From CAYFZO01 sp965223735 (GTDB lineage Bacteria > Pseudomonadota > Gammaproteobacteria > Poriferisulfidales > Oxydemutatoraceae), in the NCBI GenBank assembly GCA_965223735.1, contig OZ245010.1, positions 1,736,001-1,800,000 of the forward strand: a stretch of DNA of 64,000 nucleotides, in the 5' to 3' direction. The stretch's first letter is position 1; each line of letters starts with the position of its first letter. A model generated the notes under the pieces. It was not told the DNA's origin and ran no database searches. It saw nothing but the letters and a program-made list of their open reading frames with translations. Shown in pieces: positions 54,348 to 62,717 of the stretch. A program made the position numbers and the translations under genes.

Positions 54348-55117
54348 GCAGCGGGCGGGAAATGGCACTGCTTGAAATCAAGGGTGTTATGCAGCAGTTT
54401 GGCGGGCTGGTCGCGCTTGATAATGTGAGCATGACGGTCAAAAAGGGCCAGATCTTCGGTCTGATCGGGCCGAACGGTGCCGGTAAAAGTACGCTGTTCA
54501 AGAACATTGCCGGGTTTTATACGCCCACCCGGGGCGAGATCCTCTATAGAGGGGACAACATCGCGGGATATTCTCCAAGCGCGATCGCCAAGCTGGGCGT
54601 CGTCAGAACTTTTCAGGAGACGACGTTGTTCCAGGAGCTGACGGTTTACGAGAATGTATTGATCGGGCGTCACTTGCGGGCGCGTTCGAATTTGTTTGCG
54701 GCGATCTTCCACACGGATACGGGCAAACAAAAGGAGAATGAGATCAAAGCCGTTGAGATACTCGAGTTCATGGGGCTGATCGAGCGCAAGGATCAACTCG
54801 CGTCGGAGTTGCCGCTGGGGTCGCAACGGGCGCTTGCTCTCGCCGTTGCACTGGCGGCTGAGCCCGACCTGTTGCTGATGGATGAGCCGTTCGCCGGCAT
54901 GAATCCGAAAGAGACCGGTCGAATGATGGCGCTGACCAGGAAAATACGCGATACCGGAGTCACCATTGTTCTTGTTGAGCACGATATGAAAGCGGTCATG
55001 GACTTGTGCGAGTACCTGACGGTTCTCAATTTCGGCAAGTTTCTCGCGGAAGGTACGCCGCAGGAGATCCGTACCAACGAGCAGGTGATAGAAGCCTATC
55101 TGGGGGGCGGGCTGTAA
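54344..55117 (+). CDS. ABC transporter ATPase (LivG type)
   Basis: The protein is 257 aa from a GTG overlapping the permease stop; an ATG at 54362 is an alternative. Walker A is GPNGAGKST and Walker B is LLLMDEPFAGMNP, with His switch VLVEHDMKAVM. The signature region reads ASELPLGSQRALALAVALA, with PLGSQ instead of the usual LSGGQ or LPYGQ, as in LivG relatives. It is followed directly by the LivF-type gene, sharing the final base. Confidence 0.93.
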   Translation: MSSGREMALLEIKGVMQQFGGLVALDNVSMTVKKGQIFGLIGPNGAGKSTLFKNIAGFYTPTRGEILYRGDNIAGYSPSAIAKLGVVRTFQETTLFQELTVYENVLIGRHLRARSNLFAAIFHTDTGKQKENEIKAVEILEFMGLIERKDQLASELPLGSQRALALAVALAAEPDLLLMDEPFAGMNPKETGRMMALTRKIRDTGVTIVLVEHDMKAVMDLCEYLTVLNFGKFLAEGTPQEIRTNEQVIEAYLGGGL

Positions 55118-55824
55118 TGTTGCTGGAGTTGAAGAACGTCTGTGTTCATTACCAAAAGGTGGTGGCGATCAAAGACGTTACGCTGCACGCTGAAGAAGCC
55201 GGATTTGTGATGTTGATCGGTTCAAATGGAGCCGGTAAAAGCACGACACTGCGTGCCATTTCCGGGCTCGTGCACCCCAGCGCGGGGGAGATCCATTTTG
55301 ACGGCAAGCGCATAGACGGGTTGTCCGCGGACAGGATACTCAAGCTGGGCGTAGCGCACGTTCCGGAAAATCGCCGGGTGTTCAAAGGCCTGTCGGTGAT
55401 GGAAAACCTGTTGCTCGGCGCGTATGTCCGCAGGGACAGGGATGCCATTCAACAGGATCTTGAGACCGTGTTCATGCATTTTCCCCGCCTCAAGGATAGA
55501 AGGGATCAGCTTGCAAAAACCATGAGCGGCGGTGAGCAGCAGATGCTGGCTATCGGACGTGCCCTGATGTCAAAACCGCGGCTGCTTTTGCTCGATGAGC
55601 CGTCTTTGGGGCTCGCCCCTGTGATCGTGCAGGAAATTGCGAGGATACTGGTTGAGATCAACAAGCAGGGGGCGACGATCGTTCTGGTCGAGCAGAATGC
55701 CGAACTCGCGCTTGAGCTTGCCGATTACGGCTACGTTCTCGAGACAGGCAGAGTGGCTTTGGAAAGTGCGGTCGCCGATCTCAGGAACAACGAGCACGTG
55801 CGCAAGGCCTATCTCGGCATGTAA
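55117..55824 (+). CDS. ABC transporter ATPase (LivF type)
   Basis: The protein is 235 aa from the ATG at 55117. Walker A is GSNGAGKST, the signature MSGGEQQMLAIGRAL, Walker B LLLLDEPSLGLAP, and the His switch VLVEQNAELAL. It completes the importer. The ATG shares its A with the last base of the LivG-type stop codon (TAATG), indicating coupled translation. Confidence 0.94.
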   Translation: MLLELKNVCVHYQKVVAIKDVTLHAEEAGFVMLIGSNGAGKSTTLRAISGLVHPSAGEIHFDGKRIDGLSADRILKLGVAHVPENRRVFKGLSVMENLLLGAYVRRDRDAIQQDLETVFMHFPRLKDRRDQLAKTMSGGEQQMLAIGRALMSKPRLLLLDEPSLGLAPVIVQEIARILVEINKQGATIVLVEQNAELALELADYGYVLETGRVALESAVADLRNNEHVRKAYLGM

Positions 55825-55874
55825 AAAGTACACGGAGGACGGGCATTTCGGCCGTTTTCTTGAGCAACGTGACA

Positions 55875-56627
55875 ATGGCGGATAGGCAACGGTCCGGTGA
55901 TTCGGCACTCGCGTGGGTGCAGCTTGGCGAGAAAGCGAACGAGGCCTTTCAGCGCGGCGATATGGAAGACGCACAGCGATACTGGCGGGAGTCGCATCGC
56001 CTGGCCGGCACGGAATGGCCGCCGCCGCATCCACTGATCGCCGCAAGTTTTTGTAACTCTGCCTGCGTTTTCCGTATCGGGGAGAACTACGAAGACGGCA
56101 TTCGCTGCAGCATGCGTTCAATCGAACTTTGGGAGACGGCGAAAGTGTGGGTCCGGGAGATGCACATCGAAAGCGCGGCGCGCAGTTCCACGTTTCATTT
56201 GCGTATGCAGAGCCGGCATCGCAATGCCTACAGGCGTCTCCGGCTGAAGAAATATCAGGCACTGCTTGAACTGGGGCGCACGACCGCAATGAATAATCTC
56301 GCCGAGATTTTTTACGCGAGCGGCAGGCTCGAAGAAGCCCGCGCGTTTTATTCGCGTGCATTGTCCGAACGCAAAAAGGCGGTGCAGACGGCGGAGATCG
56401 ACGATGCGGCAGTCGGGATCATCCGCCGCAATCTTCTTGCTGCCGAAGGAAGGGTGGGACCGGAGGTTCAGCTCGACGAAACAAATTTGTACGATCGCAG
56501 CGGCGCCTTCACTCAACTCGCGCGTCGCCGCCGCTGGCTCGTGGACTCGCCGCCGGTGCTGACCGATGAGGGGGTGCTGATGGCTTCGGTTCTATTGCCG
56601 CGAACGCTCGCCCGTCACGATTTTTGA
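55875..56627 (+). CDS. TPR-like helical repeat protein after the ABC importer
   Basis: From the ATG at 55875 the protein is 250 aa; a TTG at 55860 is possible. Helical pairs with TPR character are visible (WVQLGEKANEAFQRGDMEDAQRYW; AMNNLAEIFYASGRLEEARAFYSRAL). No signal peptide is seen. It lies 50 bp after the importer and in the same direction. I do not recognise a specific family. Confidence 0.78.
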   Translation: MADRQRSGDSALAWVQLGEKANEAFQRGDMEDAQRYWRESHRLAGTEWPPPHPLIAASFCNSACVFRIGENYEDGIRCSMRSIELWETAKVWVREMHIESAARSSTFHLRMQSRHRNAYRRLRLKKYQALLELGRTTAMNNLAEIFYASGRLEEARAFYSRALSERKKAVQTAEIDDAAVGIIRRNLLAAEGRVGPEVQLDETNLYDRSGAFTQLARRRRWLVDSPPVLTDEGVLMASVLLPRTLARHDF

Positions 56628-56848
56628 GAGTCTGGAGTCAATATCCGTGACGGGACGGTCGGCGCGGCCTGCCGGCGTTGCGTCCGGTACCGGCGGTGCC
56701 TTGCATCTCACTGGCGACGGCGGTGTTCTGAAAGGGTTGCTTCGTTTGCAAGGAGGTGGAGGCAGGTTTCAATCCGCCTTGCAATCGGTTGACGCCTGTG
56801 TCATCGCGGGTGGCGGAGGGCCGGGATGCCATGATGGACAGGCCAGCT

Positions 56849-56992
56849 TCAAATCCGCCCCGCTTTCGCTGTCAGTACATCGCGGACGGCTCCCGCGTCG
56901 TCTTCCATCAGGTCGGCAGTCTGTTGATCAAGCGGGGTGTTGTTTTTACGCAACATGGCTGCGCCCTTTTGAAACAAAGCAATTGCACCGAA
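56849..56992 (-). pseudogene. Possible ankyrin-like remnant
   Basis: The interval 56628-57137 has no convincing complete gene. On the minus strand a 48-codon open stretch between stops reads ALFQKGAAMLRKNNTPLDQ and then DLMEDDAGAVRDVL, which resembles one and a half ankyrin repeats (KGA..., TPLD, C-terminal helix). It has no proper start, so it is at best the end of a decayed gene. The call is tentative. Confidence 0.25.
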
Positions 56993-57137
56993 TTACAAGG
57001 GGGTTTCAGTTGTCCGACCGGGTGTTCGGCGGGGCTTTGCAGTTGCATGGTGGCAACAGTTTCAGATTTTTGATACAATCCGCGACCAAGTTTAACCGTA
57101 TCAACAATGGCATGTTGACAACAGGGAGGTTTTTCTA

Positions 57138-57944
57138 ATGAAAAACAAATTGTATACGATCTTGATCTGTGGCGCGTTTCTGTCCGGCGGAGTGACAGCT
57201 GCTCAGGCGGACGCGTTTGCCGAAGAGAATTTCAGCGCGTCGGTGTGGTTGACCAGCGACTATATCTTTCGCGGTGCATCGTTTTCCGACGAGGATCCCG
57301 CGGTGCAGGCCAGCCTGGACTGGGGCTACGGCAGTTGGTACGCCGGTGTCTGGGGTTCGAGCCTTGAATTGACGGGATATAATTCCGCCGAGCCTCAGCC
57401 TACTGATTCTAACTCGTCAATTGAGTACGACTTCTACGTCGGCTATGCCAATTCAGCCGGTCCCATCGACTATGACGCGACGCTGATCTACTACTGGTTC
57501 CCGAATGACCGCGGCGATCTGGAAGCCGATGTGCTCGAGTTCTGGCTGACGCTGTCGCATACATTTGCCGATATGCAGCTCAGCCCGACGGTCGGCGTGT
57601 TCGGCGCGTTTTCGCCCGACGCCACGTTGGAGGACGGCGACAGCATTTACGGCAAGGCTTTTCTCGCGCTTGATCTGGGCAATGGATTTGGTCTGGACTT
57701 CGCGGTCGGCGTGACGGATGTTGACGGCGACGACGCAACGGACAAAAACGGAGCGTTTTGTATCGATGGCGTTTTATGCGACGGGTACGGTTATACGCAT
57801 TGGGAAGTCGGCCTGAGCACGGCGGTCAAGGGCTTCGGCGTCGATCTGCGCTATCACGACACGAACGAACAAAAGAGTCATCTCGCTTTTTGGGGTGGCG
57901 ATGACAACATTGACAACCGTATCGTGCTGACCATTTCGCGGTAA
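57138..57944 (+). CDS. TorF-family putative outer-membrane porin
   Basis: The protein is 268 aa with a signal peptide (LYTILICGAFLSGGVTAAQADA). The N-terminal motif FSASVWLTSDYIFRGASFSDEDPAVQASLDWGYG is typical of this family of small beta-barrel porins, and alternating beta-strands continue to the C-terminus (IDNRIVLTISR). ACAGGGAGG is upstream of the ATG. It may provide passage for amine substrates, but that is inferred only from location. Confidence 0.88.
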   Translation: MKNKLYTILICGAFLSGGVTAAQADAFAEENFSASVWLTSDYIFRGASFSDEDPAVQASLDWGYGSWYAGVWGSSLELTGYNSAEPQPTDSNSSIEYDFYVGYANSAGPIDYDATLIYYWFPNDRGDLEADVLEFWLTLSHTFADMQLSPTVGVFGAFSPDATLEDGDSIYGKAFLALDLGNGFGLDFAVGVTDVDGDDATDKNGAFCIDGVLCDGYGYTHWEVGLSTAVKGFGVDLRYHDTNEQKSHLAFWGGDDNIDNRIVLTISR

Positions 57945-58000
57945 CAGCCGGACGCGGGTTTTTCACGTATCCATCAGAAACAGATCGTAGCGACTGTTGC

Positions 58001-58037
58001 AAGGCTTTCCCCCCGCGGGGGGAAAGCCTTTATTTTT
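58001..58037 (+). terminator. Rho-independent terminator after the porin gene
   Basis: A perfect GC-rich stem, AAGGCTTTCCCCCC / GGGGGGAAAGCCTT, is followed by TATTTTT. It ends the porin transcript. The convergent soxG gene ends nearby at 58093. Confidence 0.95.
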
Positions 58038-58092
58038 GTCTCAAGATTCCGGCGCCCGCCGGAGGGGTTGATAAAGTCAAGTCAGATGACGA

Positions 58093-58797
58093 TCACAGCG
58101 CCGCCGATAGTGTGGCGTGGCCGATTGCGGTGCCGTTGAATTCCTGCGCCGCGTCTTTCAGGCAGCGCCACAGGTAATCGGCCGAGGCGCTGTCGGCGAG
58201 CAGGTGGAATGCGGGCGTTGTGCCGATATCATTGCGGATCACGATCGCGCTGATACGCGCGAGGATCACCTGCGCGGCGTTGCCGTCGGGGAACTTGCCG
58301 GTGCGCAGGTCGAGCGCGCAAAGTTTCGCGAACATCGCGCTGGCGCAACAGCCGCTGATCAGCAGCCATGCGTGTGAGGAGCCGCGCGGCGCCGGATAGC
58401 AGTTCGCGGGCGCTTCAGCCGAGCACGCCTGTTCAAGCACCGCGCAGGTGTCATTCGGCTGTTTCGGGTTTTCGAGCACCAGTATTTCGCCGTCGGTCAG
58501 GCGCACGACCAGCGAGCCGTCGGCTTGTGTCTGTGCGCGGTTGTTTTGTTCGGGGACTGCGAGGCCCCGGCTGTGCGCCCAGGCTGCCACGCCAGTGCCT
58601 TTGAAGCCGATGCGCGGTAATGTCGAGAGATCGATCAGCCCCAGACGCCCGAGACATTCGGCTTCGCCGTCGCGGCCGTAGTCGGTTGCGACCGCGGTAT
58701 TGCCGACGGTGCGAAAGCGTGCGCCGTCGGCGAGCAATGCACGGTAGATCGGCGAACGCACCGCGAAGTCGGCCGGTTTTACAAAATCGTCTGTCAT
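58093..58797 (-). CDS. soxG: Heterotetrameric sarcosine oxidase-type gamma subunit
   Basis: The protein is 234 aa, related to the gamma subunit of sarcosine oxidase and to the matching subunit of N-methylglutamate dehydrogenase. It resembles a shortened GcvT-fold: GLIDLSTLPRIGFKGTGV, RGSSHAWLLISGCCASAMFAKLCALDL. It is last in the soxBDAG order on the minus strand, its ATG sharing one base with the alpha-subunit stop. Confidence 0.88.
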   Translation of the reverse strand: MTDDFVKPADFAVRSPIYRALLADGARFRTVGNTAVATDYGRDGEAECLGRLGLIDLSTLPRIGFKGTGVAAWAHSRGLAVPEQNNRAQTQADGSLVVRLTDGEILVLENPKQPNDTCAVLEQACSAEAPANCYPAPRGSSHAWLLISGCCASAMFAKLCALDLRTGKFPDGNAAQVILARISAIVIRNDIGTTPAFHLLADSASADYLWRCLKDAAQEFNGTAIGHATLSAAL

Positions 58798-61715
58798 TAC
58801 ATCTTCTGCCTTTCGTTATCGGGATCGTAGAATGGCGTTTTTGTGATCCCGGCTTCGACAATGTCGCCGCTTTCGAGTTTGACATGCAACGGATTGCCGG
58901 CTTCGGCGTCGGGTCGTGCATAAGCCAGGCCGATGGTTTTCCCGAGTGTCGGCGAGTAGGCCGCCGAAGTAATATGTCCTGCCACCTCGTTGCCGTCGAG
59001 CACCAGGTTGGATTCCCGGATCTGATGTTCGTCGCCGGGCACGGAAAAGGCGACAAGTTTGCGCGCAAGCGGCAGCGCCTCCCGCAGTTCGACCGAGCGT
59101 TTGCCGACGAAGAACGGTTTTTTGCGCCCGATCGCCCAGTTCATCTGGAGTTCGTTGATCGAGCTCGTCGAGTCGGTGTCCTGGCCGATGATCACGTGAC
59201 CTTTTTCAAGCCGGAGCAGGCGTTGCGCTTCGATGCCGACCGGGCGGATGCCCTCGTCCCGGCCGGCTTCGAGCAATGTGTCCCACAACGCTTCGCCCTG
59301 TGCCGAGGGTACGTGGATCTCATAGCCGAGCTCGCCGACGAAACCGACCCTGAACAGCCGTGCGGGGATGCCGGCGACTTTGCCGGTGCGCACCGCGAGG
59401 TACGGGAAGTCGTCGGGCTTCAGTGCGATGTCTTCGCACAAGGTTTCGAGCACGGCGCGCGAACGCGGCCCCGCGATATTGACACCGGCGTAGGCGCCGG
59501 TGACGTTGGTGATATCGACGCTGAGTCGCCACTGCGCGTTCCACCACAGCATTGTCCTGAAGATACCGTCGGAGTTGCCGGTGGTCGTCGTGATGTAGAA
59601 GTGCTCATCGCCGAGGCGGCACGCGACGCCGTCGTCTATGACCGTGCCGGCTTCGTTGACCATCATCAGGTAGCGGGTCATGCCGACAACCTGCTTCAGG
59701 TGCGGCAATGTGTACAGGCGATTCAGGAACTCCGCCGCGTCGGCGCCGCGGATCTCGATCTTGCCGAGTGTCGAAACGTCAATGACGCCGACGTTTTGGC
59801 GGATCGCGAGCGATTCACTTTGAGAGCATTCGATGCGCGAACCGCCGTAATAGGCCGGGCGCCACCACACGCCGACCGGCATCATTTGCGCCCCGGCTTC
59901 GACATGGCGGTGGTGCATCGCGGTGAAGCGTTCGGGGTTGAAACTGCGCCCGGCGAGTATTTCAAGCCGTTCGGGACGCAGCGGCGGGCGTGCCGTCGTG
60001 ACGCCGGTTTCGGATACCGAGCGTCCGCTTGCGTCGGCGACCAGCCGCGCCGTCGCGAGCGCCGCGTGCCGGCCCTGCGACGGTCCCATGCCGACGGTCG
60101 AGTAGCGCTTGACCAACTCGAGTTCGTCGTAGCCGTCGGCGCAGGCGTTGACGATGTCGCAGACCTGGAGGTCTTCGTCAAAATCGACGAATTCCTTGTG
60201 CCGGGGATGAGTGAAGATCGGCCAGCCGTAGTTCGTTCCGTTGCCCGGTTCGATATTCAGCGGGGCTTGCGTTCCGGCGGGGTATTCAGCGTGGAAACCG
60301 AGACTAGTTGCGGCTTCGAGGCCCGCGCGTCGGCCATCGACGAGCGTCGCCTCAATGTCGCAGCAGTTGTTGACTGCGCCGGCGAGCCGCACGCCTTCTG
60401 GCAGGCGGGTGATCGAGAACACGGCTTTTGTGTCGTCGTAGGACAGGCGGCCGCCGGCTTGCAGCGGCAGTTGATAGGCGGGCATGTATCCACCCGACAT
60501 GCACACCAGATCGCATGCGATCTCTTCGCCGGGTGTGGCGCGCCGTCCGTTTTCTGAGACGTTTGCGATGCGCACACTGCAAACATGCCGTGCTTTTGCC
60601 TTTGCTTCATAGACCGTGGCGCCGGTGATGATCCTCACGCCGCGGGCCCTGGCTTCGTCCGACCATGCACAGGCCGGCGGCGAAGTGCGCATATCGACGA
60701 TGGCGGCGATTTCGACGCCCGCATCGATCAGGTCCAGTGCGGTGGCATAGGCTTCGGGGTCGCCCGTCAGCACGACGGCGCGCGTGCCCGGGTGCACTCC
60801 GTAAAGCCTGATCAGGCGCCGGGCGGCCGAGCTCAGCAATATGCCGGGCAGGTCGTTGTTGCGGAACACAACGTGCTGTTCCATCGCGCCGGTTGCGAAG
60901 ATCACTTCACGCGCGCGGATCTTGTACAGGCGATCGCCGCGGATCACCGGCAGCCAGTTGTCGGAGAACCAGCCGTTGCACAAGGCGGCGGTCATGATCT
61001 CGATCCCGGGCGAAGCTTCGCAGGTGCGTATCAGTTGTTCGCGTTCGTCATCGCCCGGCTTGCCGGCGTCTGCGGGACGCGCATGGTTGAGCGATCCGCC
61101 GAGTCGCGGTTGTTCCTCCACCAGCAGAACCTCGGCGCCGGCGTCCGCGGCGGTCCGTGCTGCGGCCAGGCCGGCGGGGCCGCCGCCGACCACGACCAGA
61201 TCGTAGAAACCGTAAGCCTTGTCGCAGTAAACCGGGCGCGTCAAAAAATCAACCCGCCCGAGGCCGGCGCCGGCGCGCACGATCGGTTCCCACAGACGCT
61301 CCCATATTCCTTTCGGGCGAAAGAAAGCCTTGTAGTAGAAGCCGACCGGCAGAAAGCGCGAGAACCAGGACAACCATGAGGCACGGTCTCTTTGCAGGCT
61401 GCCCGAGTAATTCTGGGCGGTGACCTCCATGCCTTCCTCAATCGGGCAGAGGTCTGCAAACACGTTTGGTGCGTTGTTGATTCCCACCAGAGTGTCGGCT
61501 TCCATGCCCGCGAAAGACCTCGGCCCGCGCGGGCGGTGATATTTGAAGGAGCGCGACAGCAACCACACGCCGTTGGCAGCGAGTGCGCTCGCGACGCTGT
61601 CGCCGGAGAGACCGGTATAGGTTTTGCCTTCAAAGCGGAACCGGATCGGGCGCTTGCGGTCCACCAGCAGGCCGGCCGGCGGGGCGAGGCGGTGGTTATT
61701 TGCGGCTTCTGTCAC
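58797..61715 (-). CDS. soxA: Heterotetrameric sarcosine oxidase / N-methylglutamate dehydrogenase-type alpha subunit
   Basis: The protein is 972 aa. An N-terminal ferredoxin-like region (KTYTGLSGDSVASALAANGVW) is followed by a FAD/NAD module (VVVGGGPAGLAAARTAADAGAEVLLVEEQP; FATGAMEQHVVFRNNDLPG) and a C-terminal tetrahydrofolate-binding GcvT-like domain (IDVSTLGKIEIRGADAAEFL; VGELGYEIHVPSAQGEALW). The enzyme oxidises an N-methyl amino acid and passes the C1 unit to folate. Given the mgs-type genes, N-methylglutamate is as likely a substrate as sarcosine. Its first 40 or so codons are repeated upstream in a six-copy array. Confidence 0.92.
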   Translation of the reverse strand: MTEAANNHRLAPPAGLLVDRKRPIRFRFEGKTYTGLSGDSVASALAANGVWLLSRSFKYHRPRGPRSFAGMEADTLVGINNAPNVFADLCPIEEGMEVTAQNYSGSLQRDRASWLSWFSRFLPVGFYYKAFFRPKGIWERLWEPIVRAGAGLGRVDFLTRPVYCDKAYGFYDLVVVGGGPAGLAAARTAADAGAEVLLVEEQPRLGGSLNHARPADAGKPGDDEREQLIRTCEASPGIEIMTAALCNGWFSDNWLPVIRGDRLYKIRAREVIFATGAMEQHVVFRNNDLPGILLSSAARRLIRLYGVHPGTRAVVLTGDPEAYATALDLIDAGVEIAAIVDMRTSPPACAWSDEARARGVRIITGATVYEAKAKARHVCSVRIANVSENGRRATPGEEIACDLVCMSGGYMPAYQLPLQAGGRLSYDDTKAVFSITRLPEGVRLAGAVNNCCDIEATLVDGRRAGLEAATSLGFHAEYPAGTQAPLNIEPGNGTNYGWPIFTHPRHKEFVDFDEDLQVCDIVNACADGYDELELVKRYSTVGMGPSQGRHAALATARLVADASGRSVSETGVTTARPPLRPERLEILAGRSFNPERFTAMHHRHVEAGAQMMPVGVWWRPAYYGGSRIECSQSESLAIRQNVGVIDVSTLGKIEIRGADAAEFLNRLYTLPHLKQVVGMTRYLMMVNEAGTVIDDGVACRLGDEHFYITTTTGNSDGIFRTMLWWNAQWRLSVDITNVTGAYAGVNIAGPRSRAVLETLCEDIALKPDDFPYLAVRTGKVAGIPARLFRVGFVGELGYEIHVPSAQGEALWDTLLEAGRDEGIRPVGIEAQRLLRLEKGHVIIGQDTDSTSSINELQMNWAIGRKKPFFVGKRSVELREALPLARKLVAFSVPGDEHQIRESNLVLDGNEVAGHITSAAYSPTLGKTIGLAYARPDAEAGNPLHVKLESGDIVEAGITKTPFYDPDNERQKM

Positions 61716-62460
61716 AGGACGTCGTCGGCGTTGTGTTCGGCGGCGAGTGCGCTCGCGACGCTGTCGCCGGAGAGACCGGTATAGGTTTTGCCTTCAAAGC
61801 GGAACCGGATCGGGCGCTTGCGGTCCACCAGCAGGCCGGCCGGCGGGGTGAGGCGGCGATTGTTTGCGGCTTCTGTCACGGGACGTCGTCGGTGTTGTGT
61901 TCGGCGGCGAGACTGGTTTTGCCCTCAAAACGGAACCCGATCGGGCGCTCATGGTCCACCAGCAGACCGGCCGGCGGGGCGAGGCGGTGATTGTTTGCGG
62001 CTTCTGTCACGGGACGTCGCCGGCGTTGTGTTCAGCGGCGGGACCGGTTTTGTCTTCAAAGCGGAACTGGATCGGGCGCTCATGGTCCACCAGCAGACCG
62101 GTCGGCGGGGCGGGGCGGTGGCTGTTGGAGACTTCCGTCACGGGACGTCGTCGGCGTTGTGTTCGGCGGCGAGTGCGCTCGCGACGCTATCGCCGGCGAG
62201 TCCGGTATAGGATTTGCCCTCAAAACGGAACCCGATCGGGCGCTCATGGTCCACCAGCAGACCGGCCGGCGGGGCGAGGCGGTGGTTATTTGCGGCTTCC
62301 GTCACGAGGCGTCGCCGGCGTTGTGTTCAGCGGCGGGACCGGTTTTGTCTTCAAAGCGGAACTGGATCGGGCGCTTGCGGTCCACCGGCAGACCGGTCGG
62401 CGGGGCGGGGCGGTGGCTGTTGGAGACTTCCGTCACGGGGCGTCGCCGGCGTTGTGCTTG
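61586..62460 (-). repeat. Six-copy array spanning the soxD-soxA junction
   Basis: The marker CGGAA(C)...GATCGGGCGC occurs at about 61636, 61800, 61931, 62062, 62226 and 62357, with periods 164, 131, 131, 164 and 131 bp. The 33-bp difference is presence or absence of the GCGCTCGCGACGCTGTCGCC block. Each unit joins the soxD 3' end, a spacer and the soxA start (MTEVSNSHRPAPPTGL or MTEAANNHRLAPPAGL). In copies the SoxA reading SVASALAA runs straight into EHNADDVP, a variant of the SoxD tail KHNAGDAP, marking the recombination joint. No separate gene exists in 61716-62432. Confidence 0.92.
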
Positions 62461-62717
62461 GCGGAAAGTTCGCTCGCGGGATAGGTTTTCACGATCTCGT
62501 CGGTGACGGTGTTGCGTTCGGCGATGAACCAGTAGGAACTGGGTAGGTGGCACCACCATTCGCGCACAATGCCTTGCGGAGTGTCGTGCAGCCAGATGTA
62601 GTCCGCCCATTGCTCATTGTCAATGCCGTCGGGGTTGAGTTCCGCCGTCACCTGACCGAAACAGATGAACTCGCTGATGTTGCGCGGTCCGTTCAGCGGA
62701 CAGTTCAGGATTTTCAT
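62433..62717 (-). CDS. soxD: Heterotetrameric sarcosine oxidase-type delta subunit
   Basis: The protein is 94 aa from the ATG at 62717, which shares one base with the soxB stop; a longer frame to 62837 lies inside soxB. The family motif is KILNCPLNGPRNISEFICFGQV, with ADYIWLHDTPQGIVREWW and FIAERNT following. The subunit normally binds zinc through C-x2-C plus His and Cys. Here the second Cys is Asn (CPLN) and the later Cys is replaced (CHLPSSYW), so the site seems lost. The last 13 residues lie in the repeat array. Confidence 0.88.
   Translation of the reverse strand: MKILNCPLNGPRNISEFICFGQVTAELNPDGIDNEQWADYIWLHDTPQGIVREWWCHLPSSYWFIAERNTVTDEIVKTYPASELSAKHNAGDAP

Noticed and set aside
51063..55824. 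Naming the importer livKHMGF or urtABCDE
   Set aside because: The family fold is clear but nothing visible fixes the ligand, so no gene symbols were given.
56647..57138. 163-codon plus-strand frame before the porin gene
   Set aside because: It has low-complexity Gly/Arg-rich content, no motif, and ends one base into the porin start; treated as non-coding.
58620..60557. 645-codon open frame antisense to soxA
   Set aside because: It is a GC-rich shadow frame opposite a well-supported 972-aa enzyme and shows no domain.
61586..62460. CRISPR-like array
   Set aside because: Units are 131 or 164 bp, nearly identical throughout with no unique spacers, and derive from soxD and soxA coding sequence.
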